Shown: piece after piece, positions 53,112 to 62,956 of the stretch
Numbering within the stretch: position 1 is the first letter of the stretch
Layout: the number at the start of each line of letters is the position of its first letter
Assembly (NCBI GenBank): GCA_965205905.1
Contig: CBDBHZ010000013.1
Location: forward strand, 124,001 to 188,000
Direction of reading: 5' to 3'
DNA: 64,000 nucleotides
Source of the DNA: JAHZMA01 sp965205905
GTDB lineage: Bacteria > Pseudomonadota > Alphaproteobacteria > JABAAW01 > JAHZMA01
Notes under the pieces: generated by a model
What the model saw: the letters and a program-made list of their open reading frames with translations, nothing else
What the model was told of the DNA's origin: nothing
Databases searched by the model: none
Translations under genes and position numbers: made by a program

Positions 53112-53878
53112 CCGAAAATACCCCAAACCCCGACGGCGATAAACTTGCCAAATTGATTGCCCGTGCAGGGCTTTATTCGCGCCGCAATGCCGAAAATGTG
53201 ATTCGTGCAGGGCGCGTAAAATTGAACGGCACCATCATCACGATTCCAGCCGAGCGTGCATTGCCGACCGACATCATCATGGTTGATGATAAACCCCTCA
53301 CTTTTGATGCCACCTGTCTCTATATGTTTCACAAGCCAATATCCACCCTTACCACGCGCACCGACCCACAAAACCGCGCCACCATTTTTGAATGCGATTC
53401 CTTACGCGCCCTCGAAAAAGATGATAAAAAATTACTAAATATCGGCAGGCTAGATATGAGTTCCGAAGGCTTATTATTGCTGACAAATGATGGTGCGCTG
53501 AAACGCTATCTGGAAAAATCCGACCTGCCACGCCGTTATAAAGTCCGCTATTTTGGCAGGCTTGATGAGAGAAAATTAACGCAATTACAAAAGGGCGTTA
53601 CCATTGATGAGGTGAAGTATCAAAAAGCAATTCTGCACCAAAGCCCAAAAAGTGAGGGCAAAAATAGTTGGCTAGAAATCACGATTTACGAGGGTAAAAA
53701 TCGCGAAATCCGCAAAATGATAGACTATTGCGGTGGCACAGTCAACCGCCTTATCCGCCTGCAATTTGGCGGTTTCACGCTTGGCACATTACCAAGTGGC
53801 GCGGTCAGCAAAATCCCGCATCAGCAATGTAAAACATTACTGCCTGATTTTTTCAAACCCAAGACACTAACTCTATGA
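53108..53878 (+). CDS. 23S rRNA pseudouridine synthase, RluB/RsuA family
   Basis: Protein of 256 residues with an N-terminal S4 RNA-binding domain (AKLIARAGLYSRRNAENVIRAGRV) and the RsuA-type catalytic signature NIGRLDMSSEGLLLLTNDG, whose Asp is the nucleophile. NREIRKMIDYCGGTVNRLIR is the other diagnostic segment. Members modify a single uridine in 23S or 16S rRNA; which one cannot be decided here, though RluB is likely because it commonly precedes rsmD in alphaproteobacteria. Overlaps purK by 4 bases and rsmD by 4. Confidence 0.88.
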   Translation: MTENTPNPDGDKLAKLIARAGLYSRRNAENVIRAGRVKLNGTIITIPAERALPTDIIMVDDKPLTFDATCLYMFHKPISTLTTRTDPQNRATIFECDSLRALEKDDKKLLNIGRLDMSSEGLLLLTNDGALKRYLEKSDLPRRYKVRYFGRLDERKLTQLQKGVTIDEVKYQKAILHQSPKSEGKNSWLEITIYEGKNREIRKMIDYCGGTVNRLIRLQFGGFTLGTLPSGAVSKIPHQQCKTLLPDFFKPKTLTL

Positions 53879-54453
53879 GCCTACATATTATCAGTGGTTA
53901 TGCCAAAGGCATGAATCTGGCAAGCCCACCTATAACAAACGATAATATGCAAGCTATCGCGCGACCATCATCATCAAAATTACGGGCAGCACTTGTCGAT
54001 ATTATTAAGCACCAACATAGTGGTGATAACAATATTATGCTTGATTTATGTGCGGGCTCTGGTGCTATCGGGTTAGAATTTTTAAGCAATGGCTTGTGCC
54101 AACATGCAATCTTTGTTGAAAATCAGCCTGAAATATTGAAAATCTTACGGCAGAATATCAGTAAAATCATGCCCCGTATCAATAGCATCACAGCCGATGC
54201 CACTGCAAAAACCATCACCAAAAATGCCTATGAATTGAATGAATTGCCAAACCTGCCCAACATCATTTTTGCCGACCCACCTTACGCAAATGATAGCGAG
54301 GAATTATGTATGAATTTGCATCAACACGGACTGTTACAACAATGCCGTCTTCTTATCGTGCAAACGGCGCCTAAACAAACTCTTAACCTGCCATTCCCGC
54401 TATCCGATAGTCGCAAATATGGCAATGCGGTTTTGCATTTTTACCGCCCGTGA
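53875..54453 (+). CDS. rsmD: 16S rRNA m2G966 methyltransferase
   Basis: RsmD (192 residues) methylates G966 of 16S rRNA. IISGYAKGMNLASPP is the N-terminal family motif, LDLCAGSGAIGLEFLSNG binds AdoMet and IIFADPPYAND is the catalytic NPPY-type motif. Overlaps the pseudouridine synthase upstream. Its 3' end overlaps the convergent rhomboid gene by 13 bases, with no room for a terminator. Confidence 0.92.
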   Translation: MSLHIISGYAKGMNLASPPITNDNMQAIARPSSSKLRAALVDIIKHQHSGDNNIMLDLCAGSGAIGLEFLSNGLCQHAIFVENQPEILKILRQNISKIMPRINSITADATAKTITKNAYELNELPNLPNIIFADPPYANDSEELCMNLHQHGLLQQCRLLIVQTAPKQTLNLPFPLSDSRKYGNAVLHFYRP

Positions 54454-55112
54454 TTCTGCCAAAAGCGGATATGTGAAGGCTTAAACAAAAAACACGCCAG
54501 CACCCCAAAGAAAAAACCGCCCAAATGCGCCCATAATGCCACGCCTGTTTCAAAATCGCCGATATTCTCGCCTGTTGCCACAAAGAAATTAACCACCATC
54601 CACAGTAAAATAAACATATAAGCCGGCATTTTTAGCGGTATCACCACAATCATAATCCATAATTGCGTGCGCCCGTAAATCAGCAAATACGCGCCCATCA
54701 CCGCCGCGATAGAACCAGACGCGCCAATAATCGCGGTATATGGGTGTTGCGCTCCAAGCACACATTGCACCAAAACCGCCGCCACACCGCCCAATAGGTA
54801 AAATGCCAAAAACCGAACCCTGCCAAAGGCGGTTTCAATCGCCACGCCAAACACCCATAATGCCAACATGTTGAAAATAAAATGAAACATACCCCCATGA
54901 ATGAATTGATAGCTAATGGCATGAAACAGAAAATCTAGCGAGAGGCTAAAATCACGCGCAGGAAAAAATGCCAAATCAATATAAAGCTGTTCCACATAAT
55001 TTGGTGAAGCATCAAGTTGCGAGAGCGCCACCACCAAACAAAAAAATATCAGCCCAACTGTTACATAAGGGGTTTTGCGCCCTAGCCGTTTGCTATTATT
55101 AAAGACCCACAT
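54441..55112 (-). CDS. Rhomboid-family intramembrane serine protease
   Basis: Protein of 223 residues with about six membrane spans. HGGMFHFIFNMLALWVFG contains the family HxxxxxxxN motif, GASGSIAAVMGAYL the catalytic serine, and WAHLGGFFFGVLA the catalytic histidine, so the Ser-His dyad is intact. The substrate is unknown. It is last in the minus-strand group purM-purN-rhomboid, its start overlapping the purN stop by 14 bases. Confidence 0.9.
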   Translation of the reverse strand: MWVFNNSKRLGRKTPYVTVGLIFFCLVVALSQLDASPNYVEQLYIDLAFFPARDFSLSLDFLFHAISYQFIHGGMFHFIFNMLALWVFGVAIETAFGRVRFLAFYLLGGVAAVLVQCVLGAQHPYTAIIGASGSIAAVMGAYLLIYGRTQLWIMIVVIPLKMPAYMFILLWMVVNFFVATGENIGDFETGVALWAHLGGFFFGVLACFLFKPSHIRFWQNHGR

Positions 55113-55743
55113 ATTTTTTCACATTCTGTGATGACAAATCACCCTTGCCTGCATTGAATTTTTCGGCAAATTCGGCAATCACACGCGGATAAAGCTGATG
55201 TTCTAATGCCAGCACTTCTTTCGCCAACATATCGGCAGTGATATTCTGCGCCACTTTTTCAGCCAGACTCAAACTATATTGCGCCAATATCGGACCATCA
55301 TCTAATGCCTCATTCACAATATGCACGGTGCAACCATGCTCTGAATGTTGTTGTTCTAAAGCCCGCTTGTGGGTGTTTAAGCCTTTCAATTCTGGCAATA
55401 ATGACGGGTGAATATTGATAATCGGCACGCGATATTGAACACGGCACGCTTTCACAAAATTTGGCGATAATATCCGCATAAAGCCTGCCAAACAGAGTAA
55501 ATCAATCGGTTGATGCGCGATTTGTTGTAGCAAAGCCTCCTCGCCCTTATCCCGCCCGTCATCATAGGGTAATGTAACCGCAGGAATCATATTTTTTCGG
55601 GCATCATCAAGCCCATTCGCTTGCTTATTATCCGATACCACCCACTGTAAATCAGCGGCAATCTGCCCAGAGATGATGGCTTGGTGAATCGCCTGCATAT
55701 TGCTGCCACCGCCAGAAATCGCGATACCAATTTTCGCTTTCAT
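55099..55743 (-). CDS. purN: Phosphoribosylglycinamide formyltransferase
   Basis: Transfers formyl from 10-formyltetrahydrofolate to GAR in purine synthesis (214 residues). IGIAISGGGSNMQAIHQA, LLCLAGFMRILSPNFV, the catalytic NIHPSLLPELKGLNTHKRAL and HIVNEALDDGPILAQ are canonical, including the Asn-His-Asp triad. It starts one base after the purM end. Confidence 0.96.
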   Translation of the reverse strand: MKAKIGIAISGGGSNMQAIHQAIISGQIAADLQWVVSDNKQANGLDDARKNMIPAVTLPYDDGRDKGEEALLQQIAHQPIDLLCLAGFMRILSPNFVKACRVQYRVPIINIHPSLLPELKGLNTHKRALEQQHSEHGCTVHIVNEALDDGPILAQYSLSLAEKVAQNITADMLAKEVLALEHQLYPRVIAEFAEKFNAGKGDLSSQNVKKYVGL

Positions 55744-56832
55744 TTAGCTATCCACACCCGTGATGATGATTGACGGCTTCATTGGCGATTCGGAAGTTTC
55801 GCGCGAATCACATTGTTCTGTGCGTCCCAAATATATCGGATTTTCACCCTGCTTTTGCAACATAGCGGTCAATTTATCGGGTTGCTTGGTGAATAACACC
55901 ATGCCAATCCCCATATTAAAAGTGCGATACATCTCGCGTGATGCAACATTGCCCGTTTCAGCCAACCAGTTGAAAATCGGTGGCGTATCAATATGAGCGG
56001 CATCTATCACCAGACGCATATTTTCAGCCATCACGCGTGGTAGATTTTCGTAAAAACCACCGCCAGTGATATGGCATAAAGCATCAATCAAATTATCGCC
56101 CAACGTATCATTCAATAGGGGCATCAGCGCATCAACATAGATTTTAGTGGGGGTGAGTAACAACTCTCCGAAATTCTTACTGCTATTATCGCTAAAAGGT
56201 GGCGGTGAATCTAACGCAACGCCTGCCTGCCCGATAATCTTCCGCACCAATGAAAAACCATTAGAATGCAAACCAGATGATGGCAATCCAATCACCGCAT
56301 AATCTATCCCTGTTTGCAATGATGCATTAATGTTTTCACGCTCAACCGCACCTACGGCAAAGCCTGCCAAATCATAATCGCCCTTATTATACATGCCCGG
56401 CATTTCAGCGGTTTCACCACCAATCAGCGCGCAATTTGCCTGTTTGCACCCCGCAACAATGCCGTCAATCACAGCTTTGGCGACTTCTAAATCAAGCGCG
56501 GCAGAGGCAAAATAATCTAAAAAAAACAATGGCTGTGCCTTCTGCACCAATAAATCATTCACGCACATTGCCACCAAATCGATACCGATGTCGCTATGTT
56601 TGCCTGTATCAATCGCTAGCCGTAATTTTGTGCCAACGCCATCAGTGGCACTCACCAAAATCGGGTCGGTAAAGCCTGCGCTCTTTACATCAAACAACGC
56701 GCCAAACCCGCCAATTTCTGACATCACGCCTTTGCGGTGAGTCGCTTTGGCAATGCCCCCAATATAGCGTGCCAACGCATCGCCTTTGGCAATATCTACC
56801 CCTGCTGCCTGATATGTGAGTGGTTTTTGCAC
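55744..56832 (-). CDS. purM: Phosphoribosylformylglycinamidine cyclo-ligase
   Basis: AIR synthetase (362 residues), which closes the imidazole ring to give AIR, the substrate of PurK. YQAAGVDIAKGDALA opens the domain, VSATDGVGTKLRLAID is the ATP/substrate loop, CALIGGETAEMPGMY and GLPSSGLHSNGFSLVRK follow, and HITGGGFYENLPRV is C-terminal. It is first in the minus-strand group with purN and rhomboid, divergent from the DUF2066 gene. Confidence 0.96.
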   Translation of the reverse strand: MQKPLTYQAAGVDIAKGDALARYIGGIAKATHRKGVMSEIGGFGALFDVKSAGFTDPILVSATDGVGTKLRLAIDTGKHSDIGIDLVAMCVNDLLVQKAQPLFFLDYFASAALDLEVAKAVIDGIVAGCKQANCALIGGETAEMPGMYNKGDYDLAGFAVGAVERENINASLQTGIDYAVIGLPSSGLHSNGFSLVRKIIGQAGVALDSPPPFSDNSSKNFGELLLTPTKIYVDALMPLLNDTLGDNLIDALCHITGGGFYENLPRVMAENMRLVIDAAHIDTPPIFNWLAETGNVASREMYRTFNMGIGMVLFTKQPDKLTAMLQKQGENPIYLGRTEQCDSRETSESPMKPSIIITGVDS

Positions 56833-56922
56833 CTAATCAATCCTCTTTCATAAAAAACTATTGTATTATCGCTTATATTTTGCTTATTATAGCATAACGC
56901 GAACCCTATTGATAAGCAAACA

Positions 56923-58035
56923 ATGACACTCATTTTTACACGAAATTTTTTCCTCCTCCTCATCATCATAGGCATGATACCCACCGCCCATGCCATAGAG
57001 GCGAATTTCTATGATGTTGAAAATTTGACTGTGCGTGCCAAAGGGCAAACCGAACTTGCCGCCAAAAATGCCGCCATCAATTACGGCAAACGCCAAGCAT
57101 TCCGTCAGATGATTGCCCGTTTCTTAACCAAGCGCGATTTTGAACGGCTAGATATGCCAACCCTAAAATTGATTGATGATATGATTCGCGATTTACAGTT
57201 AGAAACCGAACGCTATGGTGGTGGCACCTATATCGCCACCTTAAATATACGGTTTCGCTTGGAAAATGTGCGGGAATATTTGCGTGGCATTGGCTTTGCC
57301 TATTCTGAAACATCGGCAAACCCCTATCTTATCTTGCCGATATTTGTTGATTTAGGCACTCAAAAAGCCTATATGTGGGAGCCTGAAAATATTTGGTTGA
57401 ATATCTGGCTGAATAGCAAAGAAATTGGCGAGCAACATTTACTGCCTATCTATCTGCCACAGCATGGCTATCATGATGAGAAATTGCTGGCAAATATCAA
57501 TCAGGTTAATCGGGATACCGATATTTTGAACAATATCAAAGATTATTACAATACCAATAATGTGATTTTGCTAACCGCAACCGGTGATTACAGGGCGCAA
57601 TCGGATGAATTAAATGGGGTTGAGGTGGCGGCGCATTTTTTAACCAGAGATTGGCAACGCGATTCTATTATCGTGAAGATAGACCAAAAAGCCGATGCGG
57701 TGAAATTACTGCAAAGTGCCAAAACCGATATTTTTAACGAAATCCAAGACCAGTGGAAACATAATACCGCGATTGAGTTTGATAAAAGAAATAAATTAAG
57801 GGTAAGTGTTGCCATTACTTCGCTTGCCTCGTGGCTTAAAATTCAAAGCACTTTGCAAACAGTGCCTGATGTGATTGATTTTAGGTTGGTGCAACTTGGG
57901 CAAACAGAAGCGGTGATTGATATGAGTTTTTACGGCACAACCGATAAATTAGCGCGGGCATTGGCGCGTGAATTTTTATCGCTTAACAAATCCAAAGACT
58001 CAAAAAGTGGCTGGCTGCTTATCAGCAAAACCTAA
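56923..58035 (+). CDS. DUF2066 exported protein
   Basis: Protein of 370 residues with a cleavable signal peptide (about 1-24, ending PTAHA). The N-terminal region (VENLTVRAKGQTELAAKNAAINYGKRQAFRQMI) matches the DUF2066 family, whose function is unknown. The gene stands between divergent purM and hdaA, a context repeatedly seen in alphaproteobacteria. It lies 8 bases before hdaA, suggesting co-expression. Confidence 0.75.
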   Translation: MTLIFTRNFFLLLIIIGMIPTAHAIEANFYDVENLTVRAKGQTELAAKNAAINYGKRQAFRQMIARFLTKRDFERLDMPTLKLIDDMIRDLQLETERYGGGTYIATLNIRFRLENVREYLRGIGFAYSETSANPYLILPIFVDLGTQKAYMWEPENIWLNIWLNSKEIGEQHLLPIYLPQHGYHDEKLLANINQVNRDTDILNNIKDYYNTNNVILLTATGDYRAQSDELNGVEVAAHFLTRDWQRDSIIVKIDQKADAVKLLQSAKTDIFNEIQDQWKHNTAIEFDKRNKLRVSVAITSLASWLKIQSTLQTVPDVIDFRLVQLGQTEAVIDMSFYGTTDKLARALAREFLSLNKSKDSKSGWLLISKT

Positions 58036-58043
58036 CAATAATA

Positions 58044-58763
58044 ATGCCTCAACAATATATTTTTTCATTTCCCACCCACGAAAAACTAACCCGCGATAAT
58101 TTTATCATTGCCGATTGCAACCGTGATGCCTTTGATATTCTACAGAAATATCCCGATTGGCCAGCGCCTTTTTTGGCAATTTATGGTGCTAAAAAAAGTG
58201 GTAAATCGCATCTGATAAAAGCATGGTTGCAAGATAATAATAACGCCATCACGCTTCATCAATGCCGTTTTTCTGAACTTGAGACGCTGGATATTAATTT
58301 GCCTAGCGATAGTTTAATCTGGCTAGATGATGATATAATTGATGACATACCACTCAGTAAAGCCCCAAAAGAATCACAAGAAGAAGCCTTATTTCATCTT
58401 TATAACCGCATCATGCTGAAGCAACAAAAAGGGTTGATAATCACCAGTATCACACCGCCCACCAAATGGCGCATCAACCTACCCGATTTGGCATCACGCT
58501 TAAAATCTGTGCCAAATGTTGAACTTGGTATGCCCAACGATGCTTTATTGGCGCAACTACTCCGCAAATTATGCAACGACCGTCAAATCCTGCTAGATGA
58601 TAAAATTATCGACTATTTACTGGTACGGATGGAACGTAGCTTTACCGCTTGTTATGATTTATGCGACCAACTCAATCAGCATAGCCTGACGCGTAAGGGT
58701 AAAATCAGCCTCGCGATAGCACGAAAATGTTTGAGCGACAATGATACTTGCGATAATCACTAA
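58044..58763 (+). CDS. hdaA: DnaA-like regulator HdaA
   Basis: DnaA-related AAA+ protein (239 residues) that in Caulobacter promotes hydrolysis of ATP on DnaA to stop re-initiation. It has the AAA+ core without the DNA-binding domain IV. Walker A reads GAKKSGKSHL (about 48-57), Walker B IWLDDDI and the sensor region ITSITPPTKW, with DLASRLKSVPNVELGMPND as box VII. The Walker A has Lys-Lys-Ser variation relative to DnaA, as HdaA proteins often do. Confidence 0.85.
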   Translation: MPQQYIFSFPTHEKLTRDNFIIADCNRDAFDILQKYPDWPAPFLAIYGAKKSGKSHLIKAWLQDNNNAITLHQCRFSELETLDINLPSDSLIWLDDDIIDDIPLSKAPKESQEEALFHLYNRIMLKQQKGLIITSITPPTKWRINLPDLASRLKSVPNVELGMPNDALLAQLLRKLCNDRQILLDDKIIDYLLVRMERSFTACYDLCDQLNQHSLTRKGKISLAIARKCLSDNDTCDNH

Positions 58764-58783
58764 TTTACAGTAAACTAGCCCAC

Positions 58784-59809
58784 ATGACCCAAACATTCAT
58801 CATCGCCGAAGCGGGCGCAAACCATAATCAAAATTTTCAGCAAGCCTTACGCCTGATTGATGTCGCCAAACAGGCTGGCGCATCGGCATGTAAATTTCAA
58901 ACCTATTCTGCTGATACTTTATACAGCCGTAACACGCCTGATTTTGCGGGTTACACAAATATCAATCAGCTGATAGCGGATATTGCCATCAATCGCGATT
59001 GGCAAGTGGATTTAAAGCAATATTGTGATGAACAAAATATCGAATTTATGTCAACCCCGTTTGATGCAGAGGCGGTAGAACAGTTGGTGAAGATTGGCGT
59101 GAAGCGGTTGAAAATTGCGGGGTTCGAAGCCAGTGATTTGCATTTTGTAAAAATGGTGGCGCAAACAAAATTACCGCTGATTATCTCGGCTGGTATCGGC
59201 ATCAATATTGCGATGATGGAGAAAATCTTGACGGTCTGCAACAATGTCGGCAATGATGATATTACTTTTTTACATTGCAATAACGCCTACCCTACGCCGC
59301 AAACAGATGTTAATCTTGGCACAATGGCGCAGATGATAAGTCATTTTAGCGATAGACCTGATATTAAATTCGGACTTTCCGACCATACATTATCGCCTTT
59401 CACGCCTGCATTGGCGGTGGCAATGGGTGCGTCAATGGGGCAGAAAATAGTGATTGAGAAACATTTCACCCTTTCGCGCCAATTACCCGGACCCGACCAC
59501 CCATTTGCGCTTGAACCCAAGCAATTAACAAAAATGGTGAATCTCATCAGGCTTGCCGAACAAAGTCTGGGCGTGAAGCAAGATATTTACACCCCATCGG
59601 AACAGGCATTCAAGCATGGCAGGCGGTCGGTTGTTAGCAAAACGGCACTGAAAACAGGCACGGTTTTACAGGCTGATATGCTGACCACCAAACGCCCGTT
59701 TTTTGATGCTCATGTGCCAGCGATGGATTTTGACACTATCATTGGTAAAAAAATCAATCATGATATTGCCCCCGATACCCCGATTCTATGGAAATGGATT
59801 GAACAATGA
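58784..59809 (+). CDS. NeuB-family nonulosonic acid synthase
   Basis: NeuB-like TIM-barrel enzyme (341 residues) condensing phosphoenolpyruvate with an amino-sugar to make sialic, legionaminic or pseudaminic-type acids. FIIAEAGANHNQNFQQAL is the barrel start, ACKFQTYSAD and MSTPFDAEAVEQL follow, FGLSDHTLSPFTPALAVAMGAS and VIEKHFTLSRQLPGPDHPFAL bind metal and substrate. A C-terminal antifreeze-like SAF domain spans about 280-341 (HGRRSVVSKTALKTG). The specific sugar is not determined; no nearby neuA or neuC homologue. The stop overlaps the gltX start. Confidence 0.85.
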   Translation: MTQTFIIAEAGANHNQNFQQALRLIDVAKQAGASACKFQTYSADTLYSRNTPDFAGYTNINQLIADIAINRDWQVDLKQYCDEQNIEFMSTPFDAEAVEQLVKIGVKRLKIAGFEASDLHFVKMVAQTKLPLIISAGIGINIAMMEKILTVCNNVGNDDITFLHCNNAYPTPQTDVNLGTMAQMISHFSDRPDIKFGLSDHTLSPFTPALAVAMGASMGQKIVIEKHFTLSRQLPGPDHPFALEPKQLTKMVNLIRLAEQSLGVKQDIYTPSEQAFKHGRRSVVSKTALKTGTVLQADMLTTKRPFFDAHVPAMDFDTIIGKKINHDIAPDTPILWKWIEQ

Positions 59810-61239
59810 CTATTAATGTCCGTTTTGCACCAAGCCCAACAGGCATGTTGCATATTGGTGGCGCGCGCACCGCCCTTATCAACCATCTGTTCACAATCAG
59901 CAATGGTGGCATCTATCATTTGCGGATTGAGGATACTGATAGGCAACGCTCGACTGATGAGGCGAAACAAGCCATTATCAGCGGACTTGATTGGCTAGGG
60001 TTATTGCCGAAAAAAGAAAATATCATTTTGCAATCGGATAATATTGCGAAACATCAAGAAGCGGCGACCGCACTGATTAACAAGGGTGCTGCCTATTATT
60101 GCTATGAAACGCCCGAACAGCTTGCTGAAAAACGCCTGAATGCTGAAAAAAATGGCGAAAAATATGTTTACGATAGGTTTTGGCGTGATAAAAATGATGC
60201 CGATGCAAAAAAATTAGCCCCCAATGTAACGCCATCAGTGCGCTTGAAAATGCCACTTAATGGGGTGAGTATTATCGATGATGCGGTGCAAGGCAGGGTA
60301 GAAGTTGGCAATGAACAGCTAGATGATTTCATCATTTTGCGTTCCGACCAAAGCCCGACCTATCTGCTTTCTTGCGTGGTTGACGATATAGAAATGCAAA
60401 TCAGCCATATCATTCGCGGTGATGACCATCTTACCAATGCGTTTCGGCAGTTGCAATTATTCAACGCGCTTGATGTTACGCCGCCGATTTTCGCGCATAT
60501 TCCTCTGCTGTATGGCGCTGATGGCAAAAAATTCTCTAAACGGCATGGGGCGGTGGCAATCGCTGAATATCAAAGTATGGGCTATCTGCCCGATGCCATT
60601 ACGAATTATCTGCTACGGTTAGGTTGGGGGAAGGTGCTAGAGAATAGCGAAAATGATGATATTATATCGCCAACCGAAGCGGCAAGTATTTTTAAGTTAC
60701 AGGATTTATCCAAAGCACCCGCACGGTTTGATTTTGCCAAGCTAGACCATCTTAACGGGTTATATTTACGGGCTATGCCACAACAAGATTTGCTTTCATT
60801 AACGACTGAATTTCTTACCCCCGAACAATGCAAAAATCCGCAAGGCATGGGTGCATTTGAGCAGGGACTTGAGGGGTTGGCAACACGCGCCAATCGCTTA
60901 ACCGATTTTACCACATTAGGCGATTTTTATTTTACCGCACCCGATATACAAAATCTCACCGATAAAAAAGCGATAAAAGCAATCAATAGCGAAACCGCAC
61001 CTGCGATGCTTGCCGAACTTCATCAGCTTTTTGACGCAATGAATGACGCGGAATGGAATCGCGAGGTGATTCATAGCAATATCAGCGAATTGGTCGCAAA
61101 ATTAGATGTTGGTTTTGGCAAGTTAGCGCAACCCTTGCGCGCTGTGTTAAGTGGCACAATGGCATCACCTGATTTAAGCGAAATCGCGAGCTGTTTAGGA
61201 AGAGATGAGGTGTTGAGAAGGATTGAAAAAGCTTTATAG
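59806..61239 (+). CDS. gltX: Glutamyl-tRNA synthetase
   Basis: Class I aminoacyl-tRNA synthetase (477 residues). The HIGH-type motif lies in FAPSPTGMLHIGGARTAL and the KMSKS-type in GKKFSKRHGAVAI. ILRSDQSPTYLLSCVVDDIEM and IIRGDDHLTNAFRQ are further signatures; the C-terminal helical domain reads the anticodon. Alphaproteobacteria often have two GluRS copies, one charging tRNA-Gln; which this is cannot be decided here. It overlaps the NeuB-type gene by 4 bases and the convergent methyltransferase by 6. Confidence 0.95.
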   Translation: MTINVRFAPSPTGMLHIGGARTALINHLFTISNGGIYHLRIEDTDRQRSTDEAKQAIISGLDWLGLLPKKENIILQSDNIAKHQEAATALINKGAAYYCYETPEQLAEKRLNAEKNGEKYVYDRFWRDKNDADAKKLAPNVTPSVRLKMPLNGVSIIDDAVQGRVEVGNEQLDDFIILRSDQSPTYLLSCVVDDIEMQISHIIRGDDHLTNAFRQLQLFNALDVTPPIFAHIPLLYGADGKKFSKRHGAVAIAEYQSMGYLPDAITNYLLRLGWGKVLENSENDDIISPTEAASIFKLQDLSKAPARFDFAKLDHLNGLYLRAMPQQDLLSLTTEFLTPEQCKNPQGMGAFEQGLEGLATRANRLTDFTTLGDFYFTAPDIQNLTDKKAIKAINSETAPAMLAELHQLFDAMNDAEWNREVIHSNISELVAKLDVGFGKLAQPLRAVLSGTMASPDLSEIASCLGRDEVLRRIEKAL

Positions 61240-62130
61240 TATCTCCGTTAAGGACACATCCCCACTACCCCTCTTTAAAGGCTTGCGCTGTTTTGGTGAT
61301 GCTTGCCAGCCATGAATGAATATCAATTCAAACGAAACTGTGAAAAAGCCATCTTCCGCCTGTGCCTGTAGCAACTCATCAATCCGCTTAAAAAACGCTT
61401 TACCATAAGGTTTTCGACTTCGGGCAGTCAAGGCATTGCCCTCACCCATATAGCGCAAATCCGCGAATAATTTATCAGTGGATTGATAGCGCACATTTAA
61501 CATTTCACTATCAATCACCGGCATCGCAAAACCTGCCCGTTGCATCAACTGCCCCATCATCTGCACATCAACCAGAGGCAAAAAATGCGGCGATACCCCG
61601 CCATAAATTTCAATCTCTGCTTGCGTCATCGCATCGCGTAAATTACGTAAACTGTTACCGCCGGCAATCACGCCAAAAAACGCGCCATCTTCGCGCAATA
61701 TCCGCTTTAGCTGAATCAGCGTGCCAACCAAATCATTCATCCAATGCAAATGAAATGGCGATAACACCAAATCAAAACTTTTCGGCGCGAATGGCATAAA
61801 TTCGGCATCAGCAACGATGATACTCTCCCCCCCAATATCATCAGCAAAATTAAAGGCTGATTCCATCTGCGTGAGATTGCTGATTTTATGATTCGCGCCT
61901 AATAGCTGATTTTTGCGTAATATATCAGCTGCCAAACTGCCAAAGCCATCAATCATCAAGGCATCTTGGAACTGATAAGCGGTATCATGCAATCTTTCTG
62001 TTAATAACTCCATGATGCACTCAAATAGGAAGCAAAAATCTCTATGATGGTAAAAAGCGCGATTGCGATTGGCAATATGGGCTTGTTTATCAATCAATGG
62101 CTTTCTGGGGGGCAAAGGTGGTTTTTGCAT
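61234..62130 (-). CDS. SAM-dependent methyltransferase, NDUFAF5/BioC-like
   Basis: Protein of 298 residues of the class related to the mitochondrial complex I assembly factor NDUFAF5 and to BioC. The N-terminal RNRAFYHHRDFCFLFE and LLTERLHDTAYQFQDAL match the family's RxRA...FLF...LxDRL opening; SFDLVLSPFHLHWMNDLVGTL is the central motif. The AdoMet-binding glycine loop is weak (MIDGFGSLAADI), so activity is uncertain. The start at 62128-62130 shares the CATG with the divergent comF. Confidence 0.75.
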   Translation of the reverse strand: MQKPPLPPRKPLIDKQAHIANRNRAFYHHRDFCFLFECIMELLTERLHDTAYQFQDALMIDGFGSLAADILRKNQLLGANHKISNLTQMESAFNFADDIGGESIIVADAEFMPFAPKSFDLVLSPFHLHWMNDLVGTLIQLKRILREDGAFFGVIAGGNSLRNLRDAMTQAEIEIYGGVSPHFLPLVDVQMMGQLMQRAGFAMPVIDSEMLNVRYQSTDKLFADLRYMGEGNALTARSRKPYGKAFFKRIDELLQAQAEDGFFTVSFELIFIHGWQASPKQRKPLKRGSGDVSLTEIL

Positions 62131-62953
62131 GATGGCTCTTTTTATCAACAAAATTATCGGCAAAACTGATGTTCCGCAACTCATCTCTTCTTTAGCACAA
62201 AACTATGCTTTGATTGAAGAGAAAATCACCAAATTAATCTTCGCGCCACATTGCGTGATGTGTAACGCGCATGTTGACCATAGCATCGCGCTATGCAATC
62301 AATGTTGGGGCAAGCTAGATTTTGAAATTCCGCTTTATCTGTGCCAGCAATGTGGCTTCCCGATGAATGATAGTGATGAAAATGCCGATTGGGATGGCTT
62401 ATGTTTAAGCTGTTTGCAAAAGCCGAGCCTACTAGATGGCACGGCGGCCACCCTTGCCTATGATGGCGTATCGCGTGATTTGATTCTAAAATTTAAGCAA
62501 AATGATGCGCTTTATTTGCGTAAGTTGCTGACTTATCTGCTAACATTGGCGGTGCATCGTCTGCCCGAAGCCGATATGATTATCCCCGTGCCATTGCATC
62601 AATGGCGGTTATGGGGACGGCGCTATAATCAATCTGCCCTGCTTGCCTTTGCGCTTGCCAAATTACTGAATAGCGATAATGTGCAGACGGGCATTCTAAA
62701 GCGTATCCGTTACACCACGAAGCAAAAAGGCAACCCTAGCCAACGTGCCAAAAATTTGAAGAATGCCTTTGCGGTGAATCCGAAACAACAGCATCTGCTG
62801 AAGGGCAAAACGATATTGCTGATTGATGATGTTCTCACCACCAGCGCAACATTACAAAGTTGTGCCAAAACATTGAAAAAAGCGGGTGCCGATAAAGTCT
62901 ATGGGCTAACAGTGGCAAGGGTAGTCGCACCCCGCCCGATATTTGTGTCGTAA
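62129..62953 (+). CDS. comF: ComF family phosphoribosyltransferase-like protein
   Basis: ComF (274 residues), a competence-type protein with a cysteine-rich zinc finger (CVMCNAHVDHSIALCNQCWG and LCQQCGFPMN) and a C-terminal phosphoribosyltransferase domain. The PRPP loop is TILLIDDVLTTSATLQSC; IIPVPLHQWRLWGRRYNQSALLA precedes it. The frame is open upstream to 62063, but the ATG at 62129 has a GGTGG site and fits the family. It is divergent from the methyltransferase with overlapping starts. Its role in DNA uptake in alphaproteobacteria is not settled. Confidence 0.85.
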   Translation: MMALFINKIIGKTDVPQLISSLAQNYALIEEKITKLIFAPHCVMCNAHVDHSIALCNQCWGKLDFEIPLYLCQQCGFPMNDSDENADWDGLCLSCLQKPSLLDGTAATLAYDGVSRDLILKFKQNDALYLRKLLTYLLTLAVHRLPEADMIIPVPLHQWRLWGRRYNQSALLAFALAKLLNSDNVQTGILKRIRYTTKQKGNPSQRAKNLKNAFAVNPKQQHLLKGKTILLIDDVLTTSATLQSCAKTLKKAGADKVYGLTVARVVAPRPIFVS

Positions 62954-62956
62954 CTG

